From Paenisporosarcina sp. HGH0030 (lineage in GTDB: Bacteria; Bacillota; Bacilli; Bacillales_A; Planococcaceae), in assembly GCF_000411295.1 (NCBI RefSeq), contig NZ_KE150421.1:2211589-2275588 (forward strand): DNA of 64,000 nucleotides, in the 5' to 3' direction. Within the stretch, counting starts at the first letter, position 1; every line of letters begins with the position of its first letter. Positions 52,307-59,869 of this stretch are shown piece by piece. The translations under genes and the position numbers were made by a program. Under the pieces are notes generated by a model, which saw only the letters and a list, made by a program, of their open reading frames with translations, was not told the origin of the DNA and did not search any database.

Positions 52307-52980
52307 TGAAGGATAATCGAGTAATCGTCCGAAACAAAAAAAGACTGATCGTGGGGATTGGCTTGATGGTATTCGTCATGCTGCTCAATTTCCCTTTTCC
52401 GCATGAGAAACCTTTTGCCGCAGGTAAAGCGTCAGTCATGAACATTCCCATTCAGGATATGGATGGGTTCAAGTTTGGTGGGCTCGTCTTGCTTGTCATT
52501 TTGGTAGTTGGTATCTATCTGTTTGGGACTTCCTTGGAAAAATATCGGGCTCGACTGGTGATTTTAGCGATTCTTCTCTACTTTTTATTGCCTTTTTTCT
52601 TAATCAATGTCTATCAAAACACACTCGCTTCGGGTATTTACGCGATTGACTATGAGTTGGATGAGAGTGTATGTGAATTCAAGAAAATGGATGACAAGAG
52701 ATTGAGTGTCATGTGTGATTTACCGTTTGAAAATTTTAGTGACGATGAAGTGACTTTTGATGTTCGATTTGGTGACGAACCGCTTTTCGAAGAGAGATTC
52801 AAGGTGGTTCCTTTGATGAATGAAAATGCTCCTTACACCGTTTCCCTTCAAGGGCACGAAACAAAAGTAGTCCGTATTGAAACAGAATTGGCTATTTCTC
52901 GAGGAAACGGTTTAGACGGCGGGACCACCCATCAAGTACACATTGAAATATCACAAGGAAATAGAATGAGACGGTTATAA
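52303..52980 (+). CDS. Membrane protein of unknown function, 225 aa
   Basis: Not recognised. Three hydrophobic segments (about 15-31, 58-76, 83-102), then an extracytoplasmic domain of 120 residues rich in strands (LSVMCDLPFENFSDDEVTFDVRFG) that resembles an immunoglobulin-type fold. Starts within the end of the second CPBP gene (ATGATG), so it belongs to that operon. Confidence 0.65.
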   Translation: MMKDNRVIVRNKKRLIVGIGLMVFVMLLNFPFPHEKPFAAGKASVMNIPIQDMDGFKFGGLVLLVILVVGIYLFGTSLEKYRARLVILAILLYFLLPFFLINVYQNTLASGIYAIDYELDESVCEFKKMDDKRLSVMCDLPFENFSDDEVTFDVRFGDEPLFEERFKVVPLMNENAPYTVSLQGHETKVVRIETELAISRGNGLDGGTTHQVHIEISQGNRMRRL

Positions 52981-53130
52981 ATGGACATAGTCCCTGGTAC
53001 TTTCAGTTCTCTGGGATCCAAATGATTTAAAAAAAATGACTCCACAGACCGTTTTTCACAATTTGTGCTTAAAGATATTCCGAATCATGTTGTTTCAACT
53101 TTATATCCTTATAAAGGATGGTGATCATTA

Positions 53131-53394
53131 ATGACTTTTTGGAAAGCAGTTGCCGCATTCATTTCAGCGTGGCTCATTAGTAACTTCACGTATTTACTAT
53201 TACCATTTTTCCAATACAAATTGTTCAGTGACGGTCAATTTGTTTGGGAATCCCTTTTCAAATTTGTTTTGGATATCGCTTTGTTTGTTGTTCTTTACGT
53301 CGGGATGTATTATTTGATTTCGTTCATCCAAAGTTGGCGGATGCGTGCCCGGTATGACGCAGCTCAAAAAGAGCGAGCGAAGGAGAAACAATAG
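53131..53394 (+). CDS. Small membrane protein, 87 aa
   Basis: Not recognised. Two membrane helices (residues about 8-28 and 42-65) and a basic helical tail (MRARYDAAQKERAKEKQ). AAGGATGGTG precedes ATG 53131. May be the last gene of the CPBP operon or separate. Confidence 0.65.
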   Translation: MTFWKAVAAFISAWLISNFTYLLLPFFQYKLFSDGQFVWESLFKFVLDIALFVVLYVGMYYLISFIQSWRMRARYDAAQKERAKEKQ

Positions 53395-53721
53395 GTAGTT
53401 CAATATTAATATCTTCATTATTTTATGTATAGGCATTTACTCGATTGGCATCAGACCGTCATATATGAATTTCCCTTCAGGAGTATATACCCTTAATTTG
53501 GCCATCGTGATGGCACATATCTTTTTGAAAATTGAAAAGTTGTGAGCCATCACATTTAGTTTATTTAAGGCACCATTTTGTTTATTTTTTCCATTCAACC
53601 ACTCCATTTTTCCCTCTATATTAAAATCGTTCTTCTCCCCTTTTTTATTTCGACCTTATTCATATTTATTTTGCGATTGACAAGACATCTATATAACCTT
53701 ATAATTCGTAAGAATCTAATT

Positions 53722-53740
53722 GATAATGATTTTCATTATC
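53722..53740 (+). promoter_or_regulatory. Fur box
   Basis: GATAATGAT-T-TTCATTATC, a 19-base near-perfect match to the classic Fur operator, 52 bases before the iron permease start. Predicts repression when iron is plentiful. The remaining 53395-53721 has no gene. Confidence 0.92.
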
Positions 53741-53791
53741 GAATTAATCTTTCAATTAATTTAAATAACAATATAAAGAGGAGACAAAATA

Positions 53792-55300
53792 ATGCGATCT
53801 ATACATTTTGCTCTAGTCTTCGTCCTTATCGGGCTGTTAATTTTTCCAACCAAAAGTTTTGCTACGAGCCCTGAAGATGACCTGCGCCAAGCAAACGTTC
53901 AAATTGATGAAGTCGTAAAATCTGTTCAATTGGGCGACACTAAAACTGCCTCTGAACAATTTAAGAAATACACGGCTAATTGGATTTCTTTTGAATCAGG
54001 AATTAAGGAAAAATCTGAACAGGCTTACCATGATATAGAAGATAATATGGGACAAGTTCAGTTTGCTTTAGCTCAAGATCCGGTTAACTCTGAAAGTGTT
54101 CAAAAATCGCTTCAACAACTGAAAGAAACGAATACTAAATTTATTAATGGTCAATTCTCACAAACTTCAGTTGCGGATCAAGATGCTTCAAAAAATAATG
54201 GCGATGTTGCCAAACTGATTATGTTATTAAATCACTCTTTAGACAAAATTGATAACCAAGATATTGACGGTGCTAAATTAGATATTGAGGAATTCAGAAA
54301 ATCTTGGTTGGACGTTGAAGGTGTAGTGCTCACTCAGTCTGCAACGGTCTACAAAAATGCAGAAAGTGATATGGTTACTTCATATTCCATGCTTTCAGCT
54401 AATCCGCCCGATGTAAAAGGGGCAAAAAAAACCATTGAAGAAATGAGAGATTATTTATCTCCACTGGTTTCAAAAACTAGCTACACGATGTTAGATGCGA
54501 CGACCATTCTGTTACGCGAAGGGTTAGAAGCTCTTTTAGTTGTCGTAGCGCTTATGGGCTTTTTAAAGAAATCCGGTCATTCGGACAAGAATAAATGGAT
54601 TTGGGTAGGCGTGGGGTCTGGCATTGGCATCAGTCTGGTTCTTGGCATTTTGGTCAACTTCTTATTCTCAGCTGGCACATTTGGTCACAACAACTTTCTG
54701 ATTGCTGGATGGACAGGTGTTTTTGCTGCTGTCATGCTCAGCTACATGAGCTATTGGCTTCATAGTAAATCGAGTATTTTAGAATGGAATCGCTATATCC
54801 AGAAGAAAAGTACGAAGGCACTCGATACTGGTAGTTTACTTTCAATTGCGATTTTAGCTTTTCTTGCTGTCTTCCGTGAAGGAACTGAGACCGTCTTATT
54901 CTATATCGGAATGGCATCTTCTATTGACTTAGGTTCCTTATTAGGTGGCATAGCGATTGGCCTAACCATATTATTGATTACGTCGTACTTAATCTTAAAA
55001 GTAGGCTTAAAAATTCCGATGCGTCCATTTTTCATGGTGTCGAGTATATTAATGTTCTACTTGTGCTTTAAGTTTACGGGTATGGGCATTCATGGTTTAC
55101 AATTAGCCGGGCTTATTCCAGCTACACAAGCTCCAATTCCAACCATTGACTTTTTTGCGATCTACTCAACTTGGGAGAGCTTTATCCCTCAAATGATTTT
55201 GTTAGTCGTTGCAGTTTTTGTAGCATTTTTGGGTAAAATAAAACAAAAAACAATTCAATCAAGAATGAAAAAACAGGAGGAACTTAATAATGCAATCTAA
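53792..55300 (+). CDS. efeU: FTR1-family iron permease (EfeU-like)
   Basis: A 502-aa membrane protein. Signal peptide (1-25), two copies of an exported helical domain (about 30-118 and 138-225), then seven membrane helices with both iron motifs, REGLE (242-246) and REGTE (362-366). It takes up ferric iron after oxidation or reduction at the surface. GAGGAGA lies about 8 bases before ATG 53792. A Fur box sits upstream and a lipoprotein gene overlaps its end. No EfeB peroxidase gene is nearby. Confidence 0.93.
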   Translation: MRSIHFALVFVLIGLLIFPTKSFATSPEDDLRQANVQIDEVVKSVQLGDTKTASEQFKKYTANWISFESGIKEKSEQAYHDIEDNMGQVQFALAQDPVNSESVQKSLQQLKETNTKFINGQFSQTSVADQDASKNNGDVAKLIMLLNHSLDKIDNQDIDGAKLDIEEFRKSWLDVEGVVLTQSATVYKNAESDMVTSYSMLSANPPDVKGAKKTIEEMRDYLSPLVSKTSYTMLDATTILLREGLEALLVVVALMGFLKKSGHSDKNKWIWVGVGSGIGISLVLGILVNFLFSAGTFGHNNFLIAGWTGVFAAVMLSYMSYWLHSKSSILEWNRYIQKKSTKALDTGSLLSIAILAFLAVFREGTETVLFYIGMASSIDLGSLLGGIAIGLTILLITSYLILKVGLKIPMRPFFMVSSILMFYLCFKFTGMGIHGLQLAGLIPATQAPIPTIDFFAIYSTWESFIPQMILLVVAVFVAFLGKIKQKTIQSRMKKQEELNNAI

Positions 55301-55709
55301 AAAGTACGTATTCCCAATAATAATCGCAGCATCAATGGCTTTATCGGCTTGTGGAACAAATGATGAACAAACAAAAACTGATGATAACACCCAAACAGAA
55401 GAGACGACTTCACAAACATCGATTGCGGATGGAGCAAAAGAAATGAAAGCTGAAGTTGCCGATTTGAAAGTGCAATTAGAAGCAAATGACACTAAGAAAG
55501 CCGAAGCAAATGGCGAAAACTTAGAAGAAATTTGGGAGAGTTTTGAAGATGCAGTAAAAGAAAAAGACGCGGACCTTTATGAACAAGTTGAAACACCCCT
55601 TCACATAATTGAAGCAGGAGTAAAAATTGACCCTCTTGATGTAGACACATTAAATAAAGCCGCTGACGATTTGGATAGCGTCCTTTCCGATGTTGAAAAA
55701 ATAAAATAA
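55290..55709 (+). CDS. Lipoprotein partner of the iron permease, 139 aa
   Basis: Lipobox LSAC (Cys21), a Thr/Gln-rich linker, then a helical domain (about 47-137). IWESFEDAVKEKDADLYEQVE aligns with NWISFESGIKEKSEQAYHDIE and SWLDVEGVVLTQSATVYKNAE of the permease, so the domain is the same one. It overlaps the permease by 11 bases. It is much shorter than EfeO and lacks cupredoxin or M75 domains. Probably binds iron or the permease. Confidence 0.8.
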   Translation: MQSKKYVFPIIIAASMALSACGTNDEQTKTDDNTQTEETTSQTSIADGAKEMKAEVADLKVQLEANDTKKAEANGENLEEIWESFEDAVKEKDADLYEQVETPLHIIEAGVKIDPLDVDTLNKAADDLDSVLSDVEKIK

Positions 55710-55715
55710 AATCAG

Positions 55716-55759
55716 AACAGCTTGCAATTTACTTCAACGTAGATTGCAAGCTGTTTTTT
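55716..55759 (+). terminator. Terminator of the iron operon
   Basis: AACAGCTTGCAAT / ATTGCAAGCTGTTTTTT. Confidence 0.88.
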
Positions 55760-55952
55760 GTACGTGAACTCTACATATTCGGCGATTAGAAAAAACCCTC
55801 ATGTTTGTTTTTAAAACATTTGAATGGGGTGCCTCCTAAATTTTAAACAGCGTCCCAAAAATTTTGTGTCTCGAAGTACTTGTTTTCTTTTTTTACAGGT
55901 TTATAATTCATAGAATATCAAACCTATTCTTTGAATTATAACGGAGAAACTT

Positions 55953-57167
55953 ATGCGACCATATAATGAAAAAATCAGCATTTATTATGGCATGGCTTCG
56001 ACCATTGCGATGAATTTTTCTAACAACTTCTTTCCCATTTTTGCAATTACCATTTTGAGCGCCACCAACTACCAAGTGGGATTGATTAGTTCCCTTCCCC
56101 CGCTTGTCGCGTTGCTCATGACTATTCCAGCTGCCATTCTACTGAACCGAGCACATGAGCATAAGAAGCTAGTGGCGATGTCGGTTTTGCTTGCAAGGTT
56201 GATGTTCCTGCTGATTGTCATGCTCGTGTATTTGCCTTCTGAATCGATGCAGGCATGGGCTTTCCTTGCCATCATTGCACTAATGAGTGTGCCGAATACT
56301 GTGGCAAACATCGGCTCGCAAACCTTGATTAGCGGCATGATCGATGAATCCAGGCGTGGCCAATTTTTCAGTGACCGCAATCGGCTGTTGACGATGGTTG
56401 GGCTCGTTTCGACACTTATCATCGGCATTGTGATGAAAGATGAATCCGACAATGTGACAGCGTATCAAATCCTATTTGCAATGGCCTTTGGATTTGGACT
56501 TTTGGAGGCCTTCTTGTTGATGAAGCACGACGAAGCGCCTGCCCATGGGGGTGGCCCTTTGGTAAAGAAAAAGTTAATGGATTGGTCCATTTTCAAGCAT
56601 GCTAATTACGTATGGTTTTTAGTAGCAGCACTATTCTTCAACTTTGCGTGGCAAATGGCATGGGGGATTTTTAACATTTACCATGTGCGTGTGGTTGGGG
56701 CGACCATTTTTTGGATCAGTATGTTTTCTGTTGGAAATATGTTGATGCAAATTTTGACATTCCCGCTATGGAAAAAATGGGCTGAGCGCAAATCGAATGT
56801 GCGTGTCTTCGTATGGGCCGCAATTGGAATGGCTTCAACGCCATTTCTGACGGTACTATCGACGAACTTGTATTACTTAACACTCGTCCAGACAATGTCA
56901 GGCTTCTTCCTGTCAGGCGTCGTGTTGCTGCTGTTCAATTTATTGTTGGAACAGTCTCCTGAAGAATCACGTACGTATTGCATCACAACCTACAATGTCC
57001 TGCTTGCATTTGCGGCGTTTCTTGCACCGCAAATCGGTATTTGGATGTTGAACAGTTGGGGTGTCGAGACGGCAATGTATCTAAACTCTGGACTGAGATT
57101 GTTGAGTGCCGCGCTGTTTTATGCCGTGTATGTCCGCTATGGAAGAACGCCTAAAACGATCACCTGA
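55953..57167 (+). CDS. Major facilitator superfamily transporter
   Basis: A 404-aa transporter with about twelve hydrophobic segments in two halves, N-half ending around AFGFGLLEAFLLM and a central basic loop (KKKLMDW). Resembles drug or metabolite efflux MFS proteins; substrate not inferable. GGAG lies about 7 bases before ATG 55953. Own terminator follows. Confidence 0.88.
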   Translation: MRPYNEKISIYYGMASTIAMNFSNNFFPIFAITILSATNYQVGLISSLPPLVALLMTIPAAILLNRAHEHKKLVAMSVLLARLMFLLIVMLVYLPSESMQAWAFLAIIALMSVPNTVANIGSQTLISGMIDESRRGQFFSDRNRLLTMVGLVSTLIIGIVMKDESDNVTAYQILFAMAFGFGLLEAFLLMKHDEAPAHGGGPLVKKKLMDWSIFKHANYVWFLVAALFFNFAWQMAWGIFNIYHVRVVGATIFWISMFSVGNMLMQILTFPLWKKWAERKSNVRVFVWAAIGMASTPFLTVLSTNLYYLTLVQTMSGFFLSGVVLLLFNLLLEQSPEESRTYCITTYNVLLAFAAFLAPQIGIWMLNSWGVETAMYLNSGLRLLSAALFYAVYVRYGRTPKTIT

Positions 57168-57191
57168 TGTGGATGCAAATATAATTTTCAA

Positions 57192-57233
57192 GTAAAACAC
57201 CGCTAATCCATCATTGAATTAGCGGTGTTTTAC
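57192..57233. terminator. Bidirectional terminator
   Basis: GTAAAACACCGCTAAT / ATTAGCGGTGTTTTAC. Confidence 0.88.
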
Positions 57234-57318
57234 ATGTTGTGGTATGGAAGTTATTCAGATTCACAACGCCTTTATGTAAAAAATTACTCAAATGACTTTC
57301 ATTAATAGGAGGATTCTT

Positions 57319-57837
57319 ATGCAACGCTATACATACAAAGTGCCTGGAACTGTGTTCCTTTCTACAACAATGCCCATCAATCATGAGCTAGGCGGCACCA
57401 GTTTTGCGATGCAAAAGCAGCCCCATGGCTTTGTTGCCAAAATCGTCAACGATGCCCTGATCACTGGCTTGCCCTACTGTTATAAAATCGTAAATGAGTA
57501 CGAGCAACCTTTATATAGTGTAGATTGTACATTTCCAGGCATTGGCTACACATTTACCGATCATGTATCATCACAGACCGTGTCGATAAAGAGCCATAGA
57601 GTGCAATTGATGGAAAAAGCCTATTCGATTACACTTGCCAACCACGAATATTATATTGAAAACGATTATACAGGTGTCGGTCACTTGAAATGCAACAATA
57701 CACACGTTGCCACTGTTTCGAGACTTTCTGCGACTAAAATCTCAACAATTGATACCGTTGTCATTCAAGCAACAACACAGGAAATTGCAGTTATCGCAGC
57801 CGTACTATATCATACGTTTTACTATTTGGGTGCTTAA
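57319..57837 (+). CDS. Tubby C-terminal-like (LURP-one/YxjI-type) protein
   Basis: A 172-aa protein with the beta-rich pattern of the tubby C-terminal-like fold: YKIVNEYEQPLYSVDC, SITLANHEYYIENDY and a C-terminal hydrophobic helix (EIAVIAAVLYHTFYYL) that fills the barrel in this family. Membrane or phospholipid-related role suspected only. ATG 57319 follows AGGAGG. Confidence 0.65.
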   Translation: MQRYTYKVPGTVFLSTTMPINHELGGTSFAMQKQPHGFVAKIVNDALITGLPYCYKIVNEYEQPLYSVDCTFPGIGYTFTDHVSSQTVSIKSHRVQLMEKAYSITLANHEYYIENDYTGVGHLKCNNTHVATVSRLSATKISTIDTVVIQATTQEIAVIAAVLYHTFYYLGA

Positions 57838-57903
57838 TATTGGTTGTTGGATGGTGTTTTTCATTTTGATTTCTTTCCATACATTTATCGTTAACTAGTC
57901 CAA

Positions 57904-58056
57904 TTAAAATAAATTCCTTACTACACGAATGATTAGTCTCGGGATAAAGGTGAGGATGCCTAAAATAATTTCAATTAGGATCGAATCTCGAATCTCCCTG
58001 TCCATCTGTCCATGTCTCTTAAAAACCATTTCTTTTTTCCTAGGATTATTCTTCAT
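57904..58056 (-). CDS. Small basic membrane protein, 50 aa
   Basis: MKNNPRKKEMVFKRHGQMDR at the N-terminus, very basic, then one hydrophobic helix SILIEIILGILTFIPRLII and a basic end RVVRNLF. GAGGGG stands 6 bases before ATG 58056. Not recognised. Lies between the tubby-like and NUDIX genes on the minus strand. Confidence 0.55.
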   Translation of the reverse strand: MKNNPRKKEMVFKRHGQMDREIRDSILIEIILGILTFIPRLIIRVVRNLF

Positions 58057-58087
58057 TCTTATCCCCTCTGTATCTTTAATCATGACT

Positions 58088-58528
58088 TTAAAAATTTACT
58101 ATTGTATGTTGTTGAGCTAATCTATCCGCAAGTTTGATATTGTCCTTCAAGTAACCCGGTACATCATGATGATTTACGATTTGTTCAGTGGTCATCCACA
58201 GAACGACGTCCACTTCATCTGGACTCTTAGCATACGCTTCTCCCGAATGGTGGTCGCAAAGAAATATAATATCTACTACATGGATGCCTGAATCCGTAAC
58301 AAATGATGAGCTATTCACATACCGAAGATTTGAAACTTCAATGCCCACTTCTTCCGCAATTTCTCTTTTTAGTGTTCTTTCTAAAATATCCGATGAAACT
58401 CCTTCTATTTCTACCTTGCCCCCAACCAAAGACAGCGATCCACCCGCATGTTCTTCTTTTTCACTGCGTCTGATTAACAACCACTTTCCATCGTGATAAA
58501 TTGCGCCCTCTACATTTACAATAAACAA
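58088..58528 (-). CDS. NUDIX hydrolase
   Basis: A 146-aa NUDIX hydrolase with the complete Nudix box starting at GGKVEIEG and ending REIAEEVGIE (residues about 36-58). Cleaves nucleoside diphosphates linked to another moiety; substrate unknown. TTG 58528 is the start, GGAGGGG about 5 bases upstream. It lies 31 bases upstream of the 50-aa gene on the same strand, so the two may be co-transcribed. Confidence 0.9.
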   Translation of the reverse strand: MFIVNVEGAIYHDGKWLLIRRSEKEEHAGGSLSLVGGKVEIEGVSSDILERTLKREIAEEVGIEVSNLRYVNSSSFVTDSGIHVVDIIFLCDHHSGEAYAKSPDEVDVVLWMTTEQIVNHHDVPGYLKDNIKLADRLAQQHTIVNF

Positions 58529-58736
58529 AAGTTCCCCTCCTCAGATTTCATCTATAAATCAATTTATTTTGCCTTATACTCACTTTTTAAAAGAATGTCC
58601 TCTGCAGGCAGTTGCGTCCATTCTACAAGGAATACATAAAGATATTAAACGATTCAAGATTAAATTAACGCATGTGTCTCTTTATACGTACTGAAAGTAA
58701 AAAAGTTCCAATTCAAGAGTGTCTTTTCATTCCATC

Positions 58737-58760
58737 AAAAAACACCCCAAAATGGAGTGC
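58737..58760 (-). terminator. Terminator of the YiaA-like gene
   Basis: CACTCC / GGGGTG stem with six T on the minus strand. Confidence 0.65.
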
Positions 58761-58785
58761 AATTTGTTAACTATTTCAGTTTTCA

Positions 58786-59070
58786 TTACGATTCCTTCGA
58801 CCCACTTGGAATTCGTGTATTGTTAAATTGTCTTTCCTGTTCTGCCAAAATATCGTTATCTTCCGCATTATCACGTGTCACTTTTTGTGTTAGGATTGCA
58901 CCCACTGCCACCAAGATCATGACTGCGATGTAATAGCCTTTTTCATTTAGTTGTAAATTATCCGCATTGTAAAGACCGATTGCGAACATGACTACACCTG
59001 CAAAGAATGTGAAATAAGCAAGCACGGTAAAAGCGACGGTATTGCGTCTTCTGTATTTCGTTGGATACAT
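58786..59070 (-). CDS. YiaA/YiaB-family membrane protein
   Basis: A 94-aa protein with two membrane helices (about 12-32 and 44-62), NTVAFTVLAYFTFFAGVVMFAIGLYNAD and LNEKGYYIAVMILVAVGAILTQK, the pattern of the yiaA/B two-helix domain. Function unknown. AGGGTG precedes ATG 59070. Confidence 0.8.
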   Translation of the reverse strand: MYPTKYRRRNTVAFTVLAYFTFFAGVVMFAIGLYNADNLQLNEKGYYIAVMILVAVGAILTQKVTRDNAEDNDILAEQERQFNNTRIPSGSKES

Positions 59071-59238
59071 AGAACACCCTACTTTTCTCTTTATTTGTAC
59101 TTCTTATTATATGATATGAGTGGAAATTCTAGGTATTTCGCAAGAAAAAAATGCATTTTCCCATTTTTCAGACCGTTATCGCTTTTTTTACTAGAGTGAG
59201 ACATATTATGGGCAACCCTGTATAACTTGAAAAATAGG

Positions 59239-59289
59239 CTATTCGCGTTTCCAGCCGGTCTATTCACGCTTTTGACACTTCTATTCGCG
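59239..59289. repeat. Three CTATTCGCG units at an exact 21-base spacing
   Basis: CTATTCGCG at 59239, CTATTCACG at 59260 and CTATTCGCG at 59281, with a degenerate fourth (ATATTCGCA) at about 59296. Spacers differ. On the minus strand the unit reads CGCGAATAG. It lies between the YiaA and Spo0E-like genes. Confidence 0.7.
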
Positions 59290-59311
59290 AACCTTATATT
59301 CGCAGCCCCAT

Positions 59312-59362
59312 ACAAAAAAAAGCGAAGCGAAGTGACATGATCACCTTGCTTCGCACTCTTTA
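59312..59362 (-). terminator. Terminator of the Spo0E-like gene
   Basis: GCGAAGCAAGGTGA / TCACTTCGCTTCGC followed by eight T on the minus strand. Confidence 0.8.
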
Positions 59363-59377
59363 TTGGCTAATCTTAAG

Positions 59378-59563
59378 CTATACGACAAAATTGAATTGAT
59401 AAATCCCTTGATAGTGGTTGAGTAACTCATCCAACTCTTGACTGCACATGACGACGTTGGGATGACTCATACCCAAGTGCTTTGCTTTCTTATACATTTC
59501 TCTTTTTTTACTGTTGATTTGTTTCAACGTTACGTTCGTTTTACCTATCGTTGGCGTATTCAT
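59378..59563 (-). CDS. Spo0E-family aspartyl-phosphate phosphatase
   Basis: A 61-aa helical protein with the family motif SQELDELLNHYQ (about 42-53), which dephosphorylates Spo0A-P and delays sporulation. GGAGG precedes ATG 59563; a longer frame has no ribosome site. Points to a spore-forming lineage. A few residues N-terminal (LKQINSKKREMYKKA) form the first helix. Confidence 0.85.
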   Translation of the reverse strand: MNTPTIGKTNVTLKQINSKKREMYKKAKHLGMSHPNVVMCSQELDELLNHYQGIYQFNFVV

Positions 59564-59805
59564 ATTTCCCTTCCTCCATACCCATATGATTTTTGAGAGC
59601 ACATAAGTTCTAGCGGTCAGTCAGAAAAGCGTTTTAAACACAGGGCTATGGTTGCGATAAGCTTGATTGAAGGGTTTTTCCTTCATAATTATTACCATTT
59701 ACTTTACATTTTTATTATATAACGCAAATCCATGTAAATCAATATATGGTGTTAACTTTATTTTTCGACACTACATATTGTGAAAATAAATCATTTTTTT
59801 CATAA

Positions 59806-59845
59806 AATAAGCCACAAAAAGCTATGTGCTTTCTGTGGCTTATTT
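59806..59845 (-). terminator. Terminator of the MutS2-like gene
   Basis: AAGCCACA / TGTGGCTT with TTATTTT behind it on the minus strand. The rest of 59564-59869 contains no gene. Confidence 0.75.
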
Positions 59846-59869
59846 AGCATTAATATTGCATTTAGTTAA

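Noticed and set aside
53578-53874. 98-aa plus-strand frame
   Set aside because: Covers the Fur box and the ribosome site of the iron permease.
57929-58120. 63-aa plus-strand frame
   Set aside because: Antisense to the 50-aa ORF that has a good ribosome site; no ribosome site of its own.
59091-59315. 74-aa minus-strand frame
   Set aside because: Translation of the 21-base-spaced repeat and AT-rich spacer; no ribosome site.
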